Source: Nitrospirales bacterium (GTDB taxonomy: Bacteria; Nitrospirota; Nitrospiria; Nitrospirales; UBA8639). From it: DNA of 64,000 nucleotides. Below are positions 55,953 to 64,000 of this stretch, piece after piece. The stretch spans positions 62,001-126,000 of the forward strand of contig JAJDBM010000040.1 in the NCBI GenBank assembly GCA_029261355.1, read 5' to 3'. Made by a program: the position numbers and the translations under genes. The stretch's first letter is position 1. The number at the start of each line of letters is the position of its first letter. The notes under the pieces are model-generated. The model had not been told where the DNA came from. It worked only from the letters and a program-made list of their open reading frames with translations, and made no database searches.

Positions 55953-56519
55953 ATGAAAATAAAAAAACCAATTCTCTATATTTTTGCTGGCCTCCCGGGT
56001 ACGGGAAAAACAACGTTAGCGCAAGGACTGTGTCGGACCATAAATGCAACCTACCTCCGCATCGATACCCTTGAGCAAGCGTTGAGAGATCTTTGTTGTA
56101 TGAGCCCCCATGAGGAAGGGTATAAATTGGCCCATAGGATGGCAAAAGAGAACCTCCAGCTTGGGAGTAATGTCATTGCTGATTCATGCAATCCTCTCAG
56201 CCTATCTCGAATCGATTGGATGGACATCGCCCTCTCGACGGCAGCTACATTTATCAATATTGAGGTGGTGTGCTCCGATCGTCATGAACATCGACAACGT
56301 GTCGAGACACGTGAAACTACTGTGCCAGGCTTGCTTCTGCCCACGTGGAATGAAGTCAAAAACCGGGAATACGATCCTTGGCTATCCGAAAGAATCATTA
56401 TCGATACTGCAGGAAAAACCCAAGATCAGAGCCTGACCGAACTCATCACCAGACTCGATACCTACAAAGTAGACATCAAACTCAAAAATCCCGCCAATCG
56501 CCAAGGCCTCGGCTCATGA
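55953..56519 (+). CDS. P-loop ATPase/kinase (AAA_33-type)
   Basis: A 188-residue cytosolic protein. Walker A GLPGTGKTTLAQGL at residues 12-25, and the kinase-like pattern IRIDTLEQALR/ADSCNPLSLSR. The motif VVCSDRHEHRQRVETRE (about 108-124) resembles the lid and R-x(3)-R region of small AAA-type kinases. Such proteins phosphorylate small molecules or nucleotides; this one could be a resistance enzyme or part of a toxin system, but nothing adjacent says which. It begins just past the IS3 end. Confidence 0.8.
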   Translation: MKIKKPILYIFAGLPGTGKTTLAQGLCRTINATYLRIDTLEQALRDLCCMSPHEEGYKLAHRMAKENLQLGSNVIADSCNPLSLSRIDWMDIALSTAATFINIEVVCSDRHEHRQRVETRETTVPGLLLPTWNEVKNREYDPWLSERIIIDTAGKTQDQSLTELITRLDTYKVDIKLKNPANRQGLGS

Positions 56520-56637
56520 AAGCAGGCGATTCCCCCTATAACTCTCTTCCAAAAATTCCCCGACCAACCAATGAATTGACATTTCCCTCTGGAGTTTGAA
56601 CATGGCAATACCAACGAACCATTGGTAGCCTTATATT

Positions 56638-56656
56638 GATAACGGAAATCAATATC
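56638..56656. promoter_or_regulatory. Fur box upstream of the Bfd-like gene
   Basis: GATAACGGAAATCAATATC matches the Fur consensus at 15 of 19 positions, the best in the window, and lies 53 bp before the ATG at 56709. bfd genes are classic Fur targets, which strengthens the call. Confidence 0.7.
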
Positions 56657-56708
56657 AACTTACAAGATTAGCAAGTTCAATCACCATACATGACTCAGGA
56701 GATCTACT

Positions 56709-56900
56709 ATGTACATTTGTCTGTGCAAAGGAATTTCTGAAGCCCAGTTCGACGAAATCATTGATCAACACCAGGGTTGTCTACGGCGAATAGCCAAGAC
56801 GATGGGATTGGACGAGAGTTGTTGTGGCCGTTGCGAAGAATTGCTTCCAGAATTGATTGCAAATCGGGTGGATACTGACTCGCTGCTCCCAGCGTCGTGA
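56709..56900 (+). CDS. bfd: Bacterioferritin-associated ferredoxin-like [2Fe-2S] protein
   Basis: A 63-residue protein, the usual Bfd length. Cysteines YICLCKGIS and SCCGRCEELL give the CxC-x(31-35)-CxxC pattern of BFD-like [2Fe-2S] proteins. It would donate electrons to bacterioferritin to release stored iron. A Fur box lies upstream. The bacterioferritin fragment at 57117 is on the opposite strand and truncated. Confidence 0.9.
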   Translation: MYICLCKGISEAQFDEIIDQHQGCLRRIAKTMGLDESCCGRCEELLPELIANRVDTDSLLPAS

Positions 56901-57023
56901 GGAAATTGCACCAGCTACCTCTTGTTCTACCATATCGAGTAACGTAAGTTACGAGTTGTTGCCCTGCTGGTAGTCACTTCAAAAGCAGGGCATCCGAAAG
57001 ACCTTACACGAGTGGAGGTAGTT

Positions 57024-57089
57024 ATGGAGAGAAGGTCTGTCGCCTGTGCTCTCATGACTGAGAGAGAACACAGGCCTTCATCACGGTAG
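57024..57089 (+). CDS. Possible 21-residue open reading frame in a hairpin-rich spacer
   Basis: ATG at 57024 follows GGAGG at a 6-base gap, an excellent ribosome site, and gives a 21-residue basic peptide (MERRSVACALMTEREHRPSS). The surrounding region also folds into three inverted repeats: about 56944-56957, 56961-56991 (GCCCTGCT/AGCAGGGC) and 57042-57075 (GCCTGTG/CACAGGC around CTCTC/GAGAG). It may be a leader peptide or a decayed transcript; expression is unproven. Confidence 0.35.
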   Translation: MERRSVACALMTEREHRPSSR

Positions 57090-57116
57090 TCGCATTAGCA
57101 GCTCACTCCTTAAGAC

Positions 57117-57383
57117 TCAACTTTCAGACTTGACCTGCTCGCTCAGATAATTTTCAAGACCGACTTGATCAATAATTTCCTTCTGAGTTTCTAGCCAGTC
57201 AATATGCCCTTCTTCGCTTTTCATAATTTCTTCTAATTTCTGACGCGTCGTATCATCGCCAACTGTCGAACAATGCGTAATGGCTTTACGCAAAACTTGA
57301 ACTGCCTCCATCTCAAGCTTTAAGTCCAAATTCAATTGCTCGTCAACCGATTCACCAACAGAAACTGGTCCTAAGCGTTGCAC
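57117..57383 (-). pseudogene. bfr: Bacterioferritin, 5'-truncated
   Basis: Encodes only the last 88 residues of a 155-160 residue bacterioferritin. LGPVSVGESVDEQLNLDL aligns with the LG-x-x-x-x-GE-x-V start of helix C, and KSEEGHIDWLETQKEIIDQVG with the end that carries the ferroxidase E-x-x-H ligands. The frame is closed by TAG immediately upstream of the GTG, and no frame beyond supplies the N-terminal helices (A/B). A truncated four-helix bundle could not assemble normally. A Fur-box-like site lies just upstream (57392-57410). Confidence 0.85.
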
Positions 57384-57391
57384 CTACCAAC

Positions 57392-57410
57392 GAAATTCAT
57401 TCTCAATATC
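57392..57410. promoter_or_regulatory. Fur-box-like site before the bfr remnant
   Basis: On the minus strand GATATTGAGAATGAATTTC matches the Fur consensus at 14 of 19 positions. Since the bfr reading frame begins only 9 bp on, the site may be a relic of an earlier promoter arrangement or serve a different message. Confidence 0.45.
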
Positions 57411-57526
57411 TAAGCTCCTAATGCTCATCCCTTAGATTGAACTCCAGTTGCAACATTTTCCATACATTTCGCATTATTTTCTGGACAATGAACATTTTCC
57501 TCGATTATTGAGCATGCTAAAATTTC

Positions 57527-57545
57527 AATAATGAGAATGCATTTC
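57527..57545. promoter_or_regulatory. Second Fur-box-like site
   Basis: AATAATGAGAATGCATTTC matches the Fur consensus at 13 of 19. It lies 140 bp upstream of the bfr remnant and is not near any other clear gene start. A short minus-strand frame with GAGGA before ATG follows (about 57500-57428) but looks unconvincing. Confidence 0.35.
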
Positions 57546-57638
57546 AAGTTCAATAAACGCAAAAACACCCCCCATTCCACGATGCTGATTTCAGCACAAC
57601 ACAGAACCGTAGCATACAAGCAACATAGAAGTTTCACC

Positions 57639-57700
57639 CGAGGACAAGAGACGCCCCTTGTCCTCGCGCCTGGCTAGAGTGCCTCTCCTCCGGAGGCACT
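57639..57700. other. Two hairpins in a 600-bp non-coding stretch
   Basis: CGAGGACAAG/CTTGTCCTCG (57639-57666, perfect 10-bp arms) and AGTGCCTC/GAGGCACT (57678-57700). Neither has a proper T-run; TTTAGCC and ATTTTTT follow. They sit in the empty region 57384-58018, where I see no credible gene. Confidence 0.5.
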
Positions 57701-58018
57701 TTAGCCTCCCATTTTTTCAAAGGATGTGAATGATCAGCGCCTTCAACAATGACGACTCATTCTACTCAGACGTAGACGTGGCAGAGGGTGCGTACAACTT
57801 TGCGATGAAGTGACAGGGAGGTCACCTCACTCATGAGATCACCGAACAATATTCCTCACGGAGAACAGGCTGCGTTCCTCAGTTTGACCCTTTCACTCTC
57901 ACTCATTGCCTTCTACGTGCTTGGCCTATGGATCTGTCCGGTGGTGTCCCCATAGAACAGAGTGAATGCGTGCCAGAACATTCGTTCTCCTCCCCACATC
58001 TAACCAAAGACTGCCTGC

Positions 58019-58297
58019 ATGCAATCATCTGCGAAGCCATCACCCCATTCTCAACCAACTCCCTACTCCACCACACCATGCCCACGATGCCAAGGGCTAC
58101 TCGTCAAAGTGTTTATCGACATGGTGGATGCTAGTGAATTTCCTCACCCAGGATCTGCCGCGTTTCTCACTCGTTGCGTCAATTGTGGTGAGTGCTTAGA
58201 TGAGACCATACTCAAAAATAGACAAGAGACTCCCATCAGGCCATGGAAGAGACGACCTTGGTCCAATGTCCCAAACCTTCCTTCGTTAAAAAATTAA
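58019..58297 (+). CDS. Small zinc-ribbon protein
   Basis: A 92-residue protein. Two CxxC pairs: TPCPRCQGLLVKVFIDM and FLTRCVNCGECLDETIL, forming a zinc ribbon. The CPRC...RCVNCG-E layout is common in short uncharacterised proteins of environmental bacteria. The start is uncertain; the conserved part begins near residue 20 and no strong ribosome site precedes the ATG. Function unknown. Confidence 0.7.
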   Translation: MQSSAKPSPHSQPTPYSTTPCPRCQGLLVKVFIDMVDASEFPHPGSAAFLTRCVNCGECLDETILKNRQETPIRPWKRRPWSNVPNLPSLKN

Positions 58298-58357
58298 ATT
58301 TCCGAAATACTTCCTCACAAATACACACCATTTGGTAACAAACCTCACGTCACTGCC

Positions 58358-58597
58358 TCATCGTGTGCTTGCACTCGAACATTCTTTTCGACGTATTCCT
58401 TCTTTCCATGTTTTCCGCATAAATTCCTGGTTATTCAACATTCTTTTTTCTTGCCACAATTCAGTATTCATATATTGAATTTGAGCACCATTATCAAAAT
58501 ATGTCACAAAACTCTCTTCTGTTAACAAATGACTCAATAACCATTCTCCACTACAGGCCTTCATGGTCTCATTCATTCCTTTCTCATCCATTACCAC
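58358..58597 (-). CDS. Possible small protein divergent from the TonB receptor
   Basis: A 79-residue frame on the minus strand, 20 bp from the receptor start on the opposite strand. Contains WLLSHLLTEESFVTYFDNGAQ and ends KEGIRRKE. Reads like a soluble protein, but start codons have weak ribosome sites and I do not recognise it. A Fur-box-like match lies inside it (58477-58495, minus strand, 13 of 19), which would argue that the region is regulatory instead. Confidence 0.3.
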   Translation of the reverse strand: MVMDEKGMNETMKACSGEWLLSHLLTEESFVTYFDNGAQIQYMNTELWQEKRMLNNQEFMRKTWKEGIRRKECSSASTR

Positions 58598-58616
58598 ATA
58601 GGATTAGGAGATCCAG

Positions 58617-60716
58617 ATGACCCAACGACCTCAACTATTTATATTTGGACTGTTCCTCACTTTGCTATTGAACTCAACATTTGCCCATTCCGCAGATGAA
58701 GATGTCGCCACACAACAAGCGAATCCACAAGCCAAACCAACACTCAAGCTCAAGCAAGTCACGATCAGCGCGACCAAAACCGCACGCGACCCGATCATGA
58801 CACCTGGGGAAGTCAGCATTATCGAACAGGAAACCTTTCAGCAACGACAAGCGCAGAGCTTAGATGATGTTCTGCGGTATCAACCCGGGATCACTTCTGA
58901 AAGCGGACCACGACAGATGGGCGAATCTCCAAATATTCGTGGACTTTCGGGAGCACGAGTCCTCACACTCATTGACGGACAGCGAATGAATTTTCAGTCA
59001 GGTCACAAGGGTCGCACTTTTATTGATGTCGATCTTTTAAAACGAGTAGAAGTCATTCGTGGTCCGGGGTCTGCGCTCTATGGCAGTCAAGCCATTGGTG
59101 GGGTCGTCGCAATGGAAACCAAGGATCCATCTGACTATTTGGGACCAGATGGACAATTTGCTATTTCTCAAAAATTTGGATACCAAAGAAACAGCGATGA
59201 AATCCTTACCAGTACCGCATTAGCTGGCCGTCTGAGTGAACATGTAGAGTTCATGGCCTATGGCCTCCTGCGGGGGGCAGACAACATCCGCATTGGCGAT
59301 GGGTTTGGCGAATTGCCTAATTCTGGACAGGATAACGCAGCTGGTCTTGGAAAAATTGTTTGGAAACCCACGGCCCATGATCAAGCAGAGTTTTCTGTCT
59401 ATGTCACCCGTCAAGCTGCTGGCATTCCGTTTAACTCCAATACGAACCCCACTAATACCGCCAGCATTTCCGATCGAAAAAACCGTCAATTTAACTATCG
59501 ACTTGGCTATACCCACAACAATCCTGATAACCCATATATCAATTTGAATGGCTTTGTGTATCACAATACACTCGACGTGACTGAGCGGCAGTTATCCAAT
59601 GGCACCCGAGATGATATTAATTTTGATACCACCGGATTCGATCTTCGGAATTCCATGAATCTTGGCAACCCAGAGTTCCATCACCATAACATCACCGTAG
59701 GAACAGAATTTTACACAAACAATCAAGAGAGCACTGGAAATCGCGCAACCGGAGCACGTCTATTTTTCCCAGAAGCCAATTCCTATGTCTATGGACTGTA
59801 CATTCAAGATGAAATCACGCTGTTCAATGATCGTGCTGTGCTAATACCAGGGCTACGATGGGACCATTGGGAGAATAAAGCCAAGGGGCAATCCAAGAAA
59901 ACCGCAGATCGGGTCAATCCAAAAATTGGAGGAGTCGTCAAAGCCACCGACTTCTTGTTTTTGACCGCCAACTATGCTCATGGCTTTCGACAACCAGGCT
60001 TTGACGATCTGTTTGTATCTGGCACTCATTTTCCAGGATCGGTCTTTCTTCCCAACCCAAATCTGAAACCAGAGAAAAGTCGCAATATCGATGCCGGTCT
60101 TCGCATTGTACTTCCTCGAGTATTCTCTGAGAATGATCAACTGATTTGGAAAGGCGCATATTTCAGAAACAAGGTACGCGATTTCATCGATCAAGATGTG
60201 AACTTCAATTTCGGGACCTTCCAGCTTGAATTCATGCCCGTCAATGTTACTAAGGCCTTACTGCAAGGGTTTGAAAGTGAACTCGCATGGTTACCCACTG
60301 ACAATATTACCGTCCGCGCGAACTTTACCTATACGCGTGGGACTGACCAAACAACCAATGAACCCCTGACGACAATACCTGCCATCCGTGGGTTACTTGG
60401 CATGGATTACTACCACGTTCCCTGGGGGCTCACCATAGGAGGTCGCACTCAGATTACTGGTGATCAAAAACGAGCGCCTGATGGAACGGCAAAGACAGGA
60501 GGCTATGCCCTCTTTGATATTTATCTAGCCATGCAACCCCCGCAATCATTTTTTGACCAACTTGGAACACCATGGCTTCATGGCTTGCGCGTGAATGCCG
60601 GTATTGACAATCTCACAGATCTCAAATATCGACGTCATTTATCGAACCTACCCGAGGCTGGCATTAATCCCAAAGTCTCAGTAGCCTATACCTTTGTCCT
60701 TCCGTCGTCTCCGTGA
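58617..60716 (+). CDS. TonB-dependent receptor, hemoglobin/transferrin/lactoferrin family
   Basis: A 699-residue outer-membrane receptor. TAGGAG 7 bp before the ATG; signal ends AHSADED. TonB-box region LKLKQVTISATKTARDP at about residues 41-57. Plug domain VLRYQPGITSES, NIRGLSGARVLTLIDGQRMN, RVEVIRGPGSALYGSQAIGG matches hemoglobin/heme receptors, including GGVVAMETKDPSDYL. Barrel ends at SVAYTFVLPSSP. Expected to import heme or a related iron ligand using TonB-ExbBD. Its stop codon overlaps the next gene. Confidence 0.9.
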   Translation: MTQRPQLFIFGLFLTLLLNSTFAHSADEDVATQQANPQAKPTLKLKQVTISATKTARDPIMTPGEVSIIEQETFQQRQAQSLDDVLRYQPGITSESGPRQMGESPNIRGLSGARVLTLIDGQRMNFQSGHKGRTFIDVDLLKRVEVIRGPGSALYGSQAIGGVVAMETKDPSDYLGPDGQFAISQKFGYQRNSDEILTSTALAGRLSEHVEFMAYGLLRGADNIRIGDGFGELPNSGQDNAAGLGKIVWKPTAHDQAEFSVYVTRQAAGIPFNSNTNPTNTASISDRKNRQFNYRLGYTHNNPDNPYINLNGFVYHNTLDVTERQLSNGTRDDINFDTTGFDLRNSMNLGNPEFHHHNITVGTEFYTNNQESTGNRATGARLFFPEANSYVYGLYIQDEITLFNDRAVLIPGLRWDHWENKAKGQSKKTADRVNPKIGGVVKATDFLFLTANYAHGFRQPGFDDLFVSGTHFPGSVFLPNPNLKPEKSRNIDAGLRIVLPRVFSENDQLIWKGAYFRNKVRDFIDQDVNFNFGTFQLEFMPVNVTKALLQGFESELAWLPTDNITVRANFTYTRGTDQTTNEPLTTIPAIRGLLGMDYYHVPWGLTIGGRTQITGDQKRAPDGTAKTGGYALFDIYLAMQPPQSFFDQLGTPWLHGLRVNAGIDNLTDLKYRRHLSNLPEAGINPKVSVAYTFVLPSSP

Positions 60717-63700
60717 ATACCATCTCAATGGTACAAGCCAACGTGATCGATTCAGCCCGAACTCGAGGCCAGCCGATGCTGGCCTCGTCGCCTCCCCCTG
60801 CCTTTCTGTTCTTACTCTTGTACGCCCTGCATTCATTTGTCGGCCTCACCTATGAAGTGGTGTGGATCAAGTATCTCACCAGCACATTAGGCATGACCCT
60901 CCCAGCCTTTGCCATTGTTCTCAGCACATTTATGGCTGGGCTGGGATTAGGCAGCTATATTCTCTCCAGGGTCACCACACACAGGACACCGTTCTACCTC
61001 ACACACATTCAATCATCACTCCTGCTGTTCGCGGTACTCCAAGCTGCGATTGGCATCCTTGGCATGGCCTTTCCCTTCATATTGAACCTTCTGGATTCCC
61101 TCTATGTCGCGATGGCTCCAGAAACAGAAGGGTTCCGCCATCTCCTGATTCGCTGCACCGTGGCGGGTATGATCCTTCTTCCAATCACCTCGCTACTTGG
61201 AACTGGCTTTCCACTCTTAGCTGGACTGTCCACATCATTGAGTACCAAGGACTCCTCACAACGACCCGGCCTAGTATATTACGTCGGGGTCCTCGCCTCG
61301 GCGATCGGCGCACTGGCATCCTTGGCCATGATTCCCGCATGGGGACTACTCTCCACATCGCTCGTGTTAGGCGCGCTCAACCTGGCCATTGCGATGCTCA
61401 CATGGGCAAGTGCCAAAAGATATTCCTGGACTGCCTGTTCATCAACATCGCTCTCATCCAACCTCAAACGGGAAAAAGGACTTTCTCAACTCGGCCCATC
61501 ACATGATTCGGCCGCGCACGATCTCAAACCACTGATCCTTGCCATTGGCGCATTAGTCGGATTCTTCATTTTGGGACTGGAAATTGTCGGAGCCCAATAT
61601 ATCTGGCTCGTGATCAATGCCACCGCCTACTCAGAAGGCCTGTTGTTTGCAGCAATTCTGTTAGCCATGGCAATGGGATCTGCATTATATCTTGTGGCTC
61701 GTTCGTATTGTTCCCCTTCAACCTTAATCATCGTTGGATTCTTGACTGCCGCCTGTGCCCAAATCGCATTAATTCCGTTTGCCGAGAGTATCGCCTCAGT
61801 GTTTGATCTTTTTCTTCACCAGTCCGGTTGGGTACAGGATTGGATAGGAACCTCGTCTCTTCGTTTTTTCATCGCCAGCGGAGCCCTCACATTCAGCGTA
61901 CTCGGGCTACCGGCCCTGGGATATGGCCTCGTGTTTTGCAGCCTCTGTGAACTCGCCACCAACACCATCCCTCACTCACTACGGGCTGAACTTTCTGTGA
62001 ACAATCCGATAATACATACTCGAGTATCGCCTCTCGCTCAATTGTATGCCTGGCACAATTGGGGTTCTGTAGCTGGAGTCCTTTTGACCTCGTTTGTCCT
62101 GATTCCATGGCTCGGACTCACAATTAGCCTGACCATCTTGTCGGTCTGTGGCCTTGTGCTCATTTGGATCGTGTTGGCATTTACGCCACTGCTGTCTGCA
62201 ACTCGCGGACAAGCTTACAAACATACTTCTAAGTTTCAAACCCAGCTCATTCCTATAAGTGTCATTCTTCTCGGTCTCACTCTTTGGATTGGAGTCAATG
62301 GGGACCTGACATTTCAAACACATGCCTCCGGTGAGTCTCACGATGTGATCTACCAGCGAGAAGATGCCTCAGGTGTGGTTGAAGTGTTTGCTGATCGCCA
62401 AACTGGGGAACGCACCCTCTTCACCAGTCGACTTCGGCAAGAAGGTGGAAGTCGTCAAGAAGATATTCGTGTCCAACGGCTACAAGGTTATCTACCAATA
62501 CTGTTACATCCTAACCCGAAACGAACATTAGTTGTGGGCTTGGGAACAGGAATCGCTGCAGGATCCTATCTAAGAAAGGAAGTCGAAGAGGTCACGATTG
62601 TCGAAATTTCAGAAGGGATCATTGAAGCGGCGGAATTGTTCGAACAAGAAAGTGGTGAAATTCTTTCACATCCCAAAACACGTATCGTGAAACAAGACGG
62701 TCGAAATTTTATGAAACTGTCCCGCCATCACTATGACCTCATCATCCAAGAACTCTTTTTTCCATACCAAAGTGGTGTCGGAAGTCTCTATACCGTCGAG
62801 CATTATCAGCGAATCCGTAACCGTCTGGCTCCCGGTGGTATGGTCGGACAATGGATCACAATCAATCAACTAGGCCTTAATGATCTGCGCATGCTTGTCC
62901 ACACCTTTCACACGATATTTCCTCATACGTCTCTCTGGCTTCATGGAGGCTACTTGCTGATTCTTGGGGGGCTCGAACCGCTTTCCATCGACTACCCAAC
63001 ATATACTCGACGATTTTATGAGGACGATCACTTAGGAGGCCTCTCAAAATTAGGAACAGACCCCTATGACATGCTGGGTGGTTTTGTGACCCAGGGAGCA
63101 CCTCTGCAGGACTGGGCGTCTGGAGTCTCACTCAATACTGATGACAATCGTCGCATTGAGTACTCAGCACCGCTTTCATTCGCCAAGCTAAATACGACAA
63201 CTCTGGCAGCCGAAACTCTAGAGTCGTTTCAATCCATCCTCCTCCCACTGACTGATGTCGTTCAGATGCAAAAATCATCACCAGAACTTGATGAGAGTAA
63301 ACTGACGCACATATCCAAAGCGTTTTCTCTGCTTCTTCATGGCATTGTCGCTCGGACACGAGAACAGCATGAACAGGCTGAATCGCTGTATGTTCAGGCA
63401 TGGCAGCATAATCCCAACAACTATCAGATCAAAGCCTACCTTGAACCTCTCTGGGCGTCCCGCGGTCGTGCATTACTCTTGAAAGGTGAGCAGGAAGAGG
63501 CAAGTCGGTGGCTGCGCAAAGCCTCCGACGTGAACAAGGCCAATGCCAATGTCCTCTTCGATCTGGGATTACTCGCTTCACAAGAAGGGAATGATCGCGA
63601 AGCTATCACGCACTACACAACAATCCTTGAGGAATTCCCTCGTTGGCCGCAACGATTAACACTCATGTTTAATCTAGGATTGAGCCATTATAGAATGGAA

Positions 63701-63934
63701 GATTTTTCACGAGCCGCTCAATTATTTCAAAAAGTGATTCGTTCAGAACCATCCTCGGTGAACGCTCACTTCAACTTGGCAAATAGTCTTGCGCAAACTG
63801 AGCAATACGAACAAGCGGCCATTCATTATCGGACTGTTCTACGATTGGCCCCTAGTCATCAACAGGCCCAAGAGAATTATCTTGAAATCATTGAGTGGAT
63901 CACAACGCAAGAGTCCGATGCACCTCCACTGTAG
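60713..63934 (+). CDS. Membrane-spermidine synthase-TPR fusion protein
   Basis: A 1073-residue protein starting at GTG 60713, overlapping the receptor's TGA by 4 bp; an ATG at 60728 is an alternative. About 12 membrane helices (about residues 25-540, beginning YALHSFVGLTYEVVWIKYL) precede a spermidine synthase-like domain at about 545-800 with TLVVGLGTGIAAGSYL and EEVTIVEISEGIIEAAELFE, GRNFMKLSRHHYDLIIQELF, then TPR repeats from about 860 (VLFDLGLLASQEGNDREAIT, VNAHFNLANSLAQTEQYEQA). Similar fusions exist; the enzymatic product is unknown, and the SpeE-type catalytic Asp after GRNF-like motif reads IIQELFF, so activity as spermidine synthase is doubtful. Cotranscribed with the receptor. Confidence 0.85.
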   Translation: MNTISMVQANVIDSARTRGQPMLASSPPPAFLFLLLYALHSFVGLTYEVVWIKYLTSTLGMTLPAFAIVLSTFMAGLGLGSYILSRVTTHRTPFYLTHIQSSLLLFAVLQAAIGILGMAFPFILNLLDSLYVAMAPETEGFRHLLIRCTVAGMILLPITSLLGTGFPLLAGLSTSLSTKDSSQRPGLVYYVGVLASAIGALASLAMIPAWGLLSTSLVLGALNLAIAMLTWASAKRYSWTACSSTSLSSNLKREKGLSQLGPSHDSAAHDLKPLILAIGALVGFFILGLEIVGAQYIWLVINATAYSEGLLFAAILLAMAMGSALYLVARSYCSPSTLIIVGFLTAACAQIALIPFAESIASVFDLFLHQSGWVQDWIGTSSLRFFIASGALTFSVLGLPALGYGLVFCSLCELATNTIPHSLRAELSVNNPIIHTRVSPLAQLYAWHNWGSVAGVLLTSFVLIPWLGLTISLTILSVCGLVLIWIVLAFTPLLSATRGQAYKHTSKFQTQLIPISVILLGLTLWIGVNGDLTFQTHASGESHDVIYQREDASGVVEVFADRQTGERTLFTSRLRQEGGSRQEDIRVQRLQGYLPILLHPNPKRTLVVGLGTGIAAGSYLRKEVEEVTIVEISEGIIEAAELFEQESGEILSHPKTRIVKQDGRNFMKLSRHHYDLIIQELFFPYQSGVGSLYTVEHYQRIRNRLAPGGMVGQWITINQLGLNDLRMLVHTFHTIFPHTSLWLHGGYLLILGGLEPLSIDYPTYTRRFYEDDHLGGLSKLGTDPYDMLGGFVTQGAPLQDWASGVSLNTDDNRRIEYSAPLSFAKLNTTTLAAETLESFQSILLPLTDVVQMQKSSPELDESKLTHISKAFSLLLHGIVARTREQHEQAESLYVQAWQHNPNNYQIKAYLEPLWASRGRALLLKGEQEEASRWLRKASDVNKANANVLFDLGLLASQEGNDREAITHYTTILEEFPRWPQRLTLMFNLGLSHYRMEDFSRAAQLFQKVIRSEPSSVNAHFNLANSLAQTEQYEQAAIHYRTVLRLAPSHQQAQENYLEIIEWITTQESDAPPL

Positions 63935-64000
63935 ATTGCAAGCCGGCCCTTTCCTTCTCAATCTAGACGTTGAACATCTTTTTTCCTTCTATTGAACATG

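Overview
The window reads as a chromosomal segment of a Gram-negative, heme- and iron-using bacterium. The sequence shows outer-membrane barrels, a TonB/ExbB/ExbD set, a TonB-dependent receptor, lipoproteins, several CXXCH heme proteins, a PEP-CTERM protein and a LysM-type lytic transglycosylase. Base composition is moderate and leans AT, apart from a visibly GC-richer island at about 51.5-56 kb. The mix of an alginate-export-like porin, a DUF4321 protein, many small cytochromes and a PEP-CTERM protein would suit Nitrospirota or a neighbouring phylum. That placement is inference; trees of UvrB (10056-12071) and formate-THF ligase (12083-13759) would settle it. I found no rRNA, tRNA or CRISPR array.

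Layout. 0-4.4 kb: a lytic transglycosylase with five tandem LysM domains, flanked by a 67-bp direct repeat, then the decayed end of an Rhs toxin gene with an abutting candidate immunity gene. 4.5-20.5 kb: mostly housekeeping genes (outer-membrane porin, two TatA/B-type proteins, MidA-like methyltransferase, UvrB, formate-THF ligase, secreted nuclease, cation efflux, Tag glycosylase, HAD hydrolase), with a clearly broken HAD gene at 15.5 kb and lesser remnants. 20.6-29.6 kb: a CocE-type hydrolase, a secreted mono-heme protein of unknown role, a NiCoT-like permease behind an O-methyltransferase, an M32 carboxypeptidase and a ComEA-like protein.

29.8-48.5 kb is dominated by iron and redox functions: fur heads an operon with a ferric ABC transporter (fbpA, fbpB, then fbpC after an intergenic repeat pair). 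A His-rich CpxP/Spy-like protein follows, then an HMA-like lipoprotein. Next comes a divergent locus: a lipoprotein and ApbE on one side, and a zinc ribbon, porin, lipoprotein, FMN-binding protein and four-helix membrane protein on the other, with Fur-box-like sites between. After that are a di-heme peroxidase-like protein, a PEP-CTERM protein, an AraC regulator, a cytochrome c, and tonB-exbB-exbD under a Fur-like palindrome.

48.9-56.5 kb: a DUF885 hydrolase, then an accessory zone with a PepSY membrane protein, an IS630-type transposase scrap, a membrane protein/XRE pair with a very clear operator-promoter, a complete IS3-family element and a P-loop kinase. 56.6-64 kb: a Fur-box-preceded Bfd-like ferredoxin, a 5'-truncated bacterioferritin, a zinc-ribbon protein, a hemoglobin-type TonB receptor and, overlapping its stop codon, a 1073-residue membrane/spermidine-synthase/TPR fusion.

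The most coherent story is iron acquisition: receptor, TonB machinery, ferric ABC transporter, Fur and Fur-like sites, plus an ApbE/FMN-binding/porin module that could be an envelope flavin-dependent electron-transfer system. That last role is inference.
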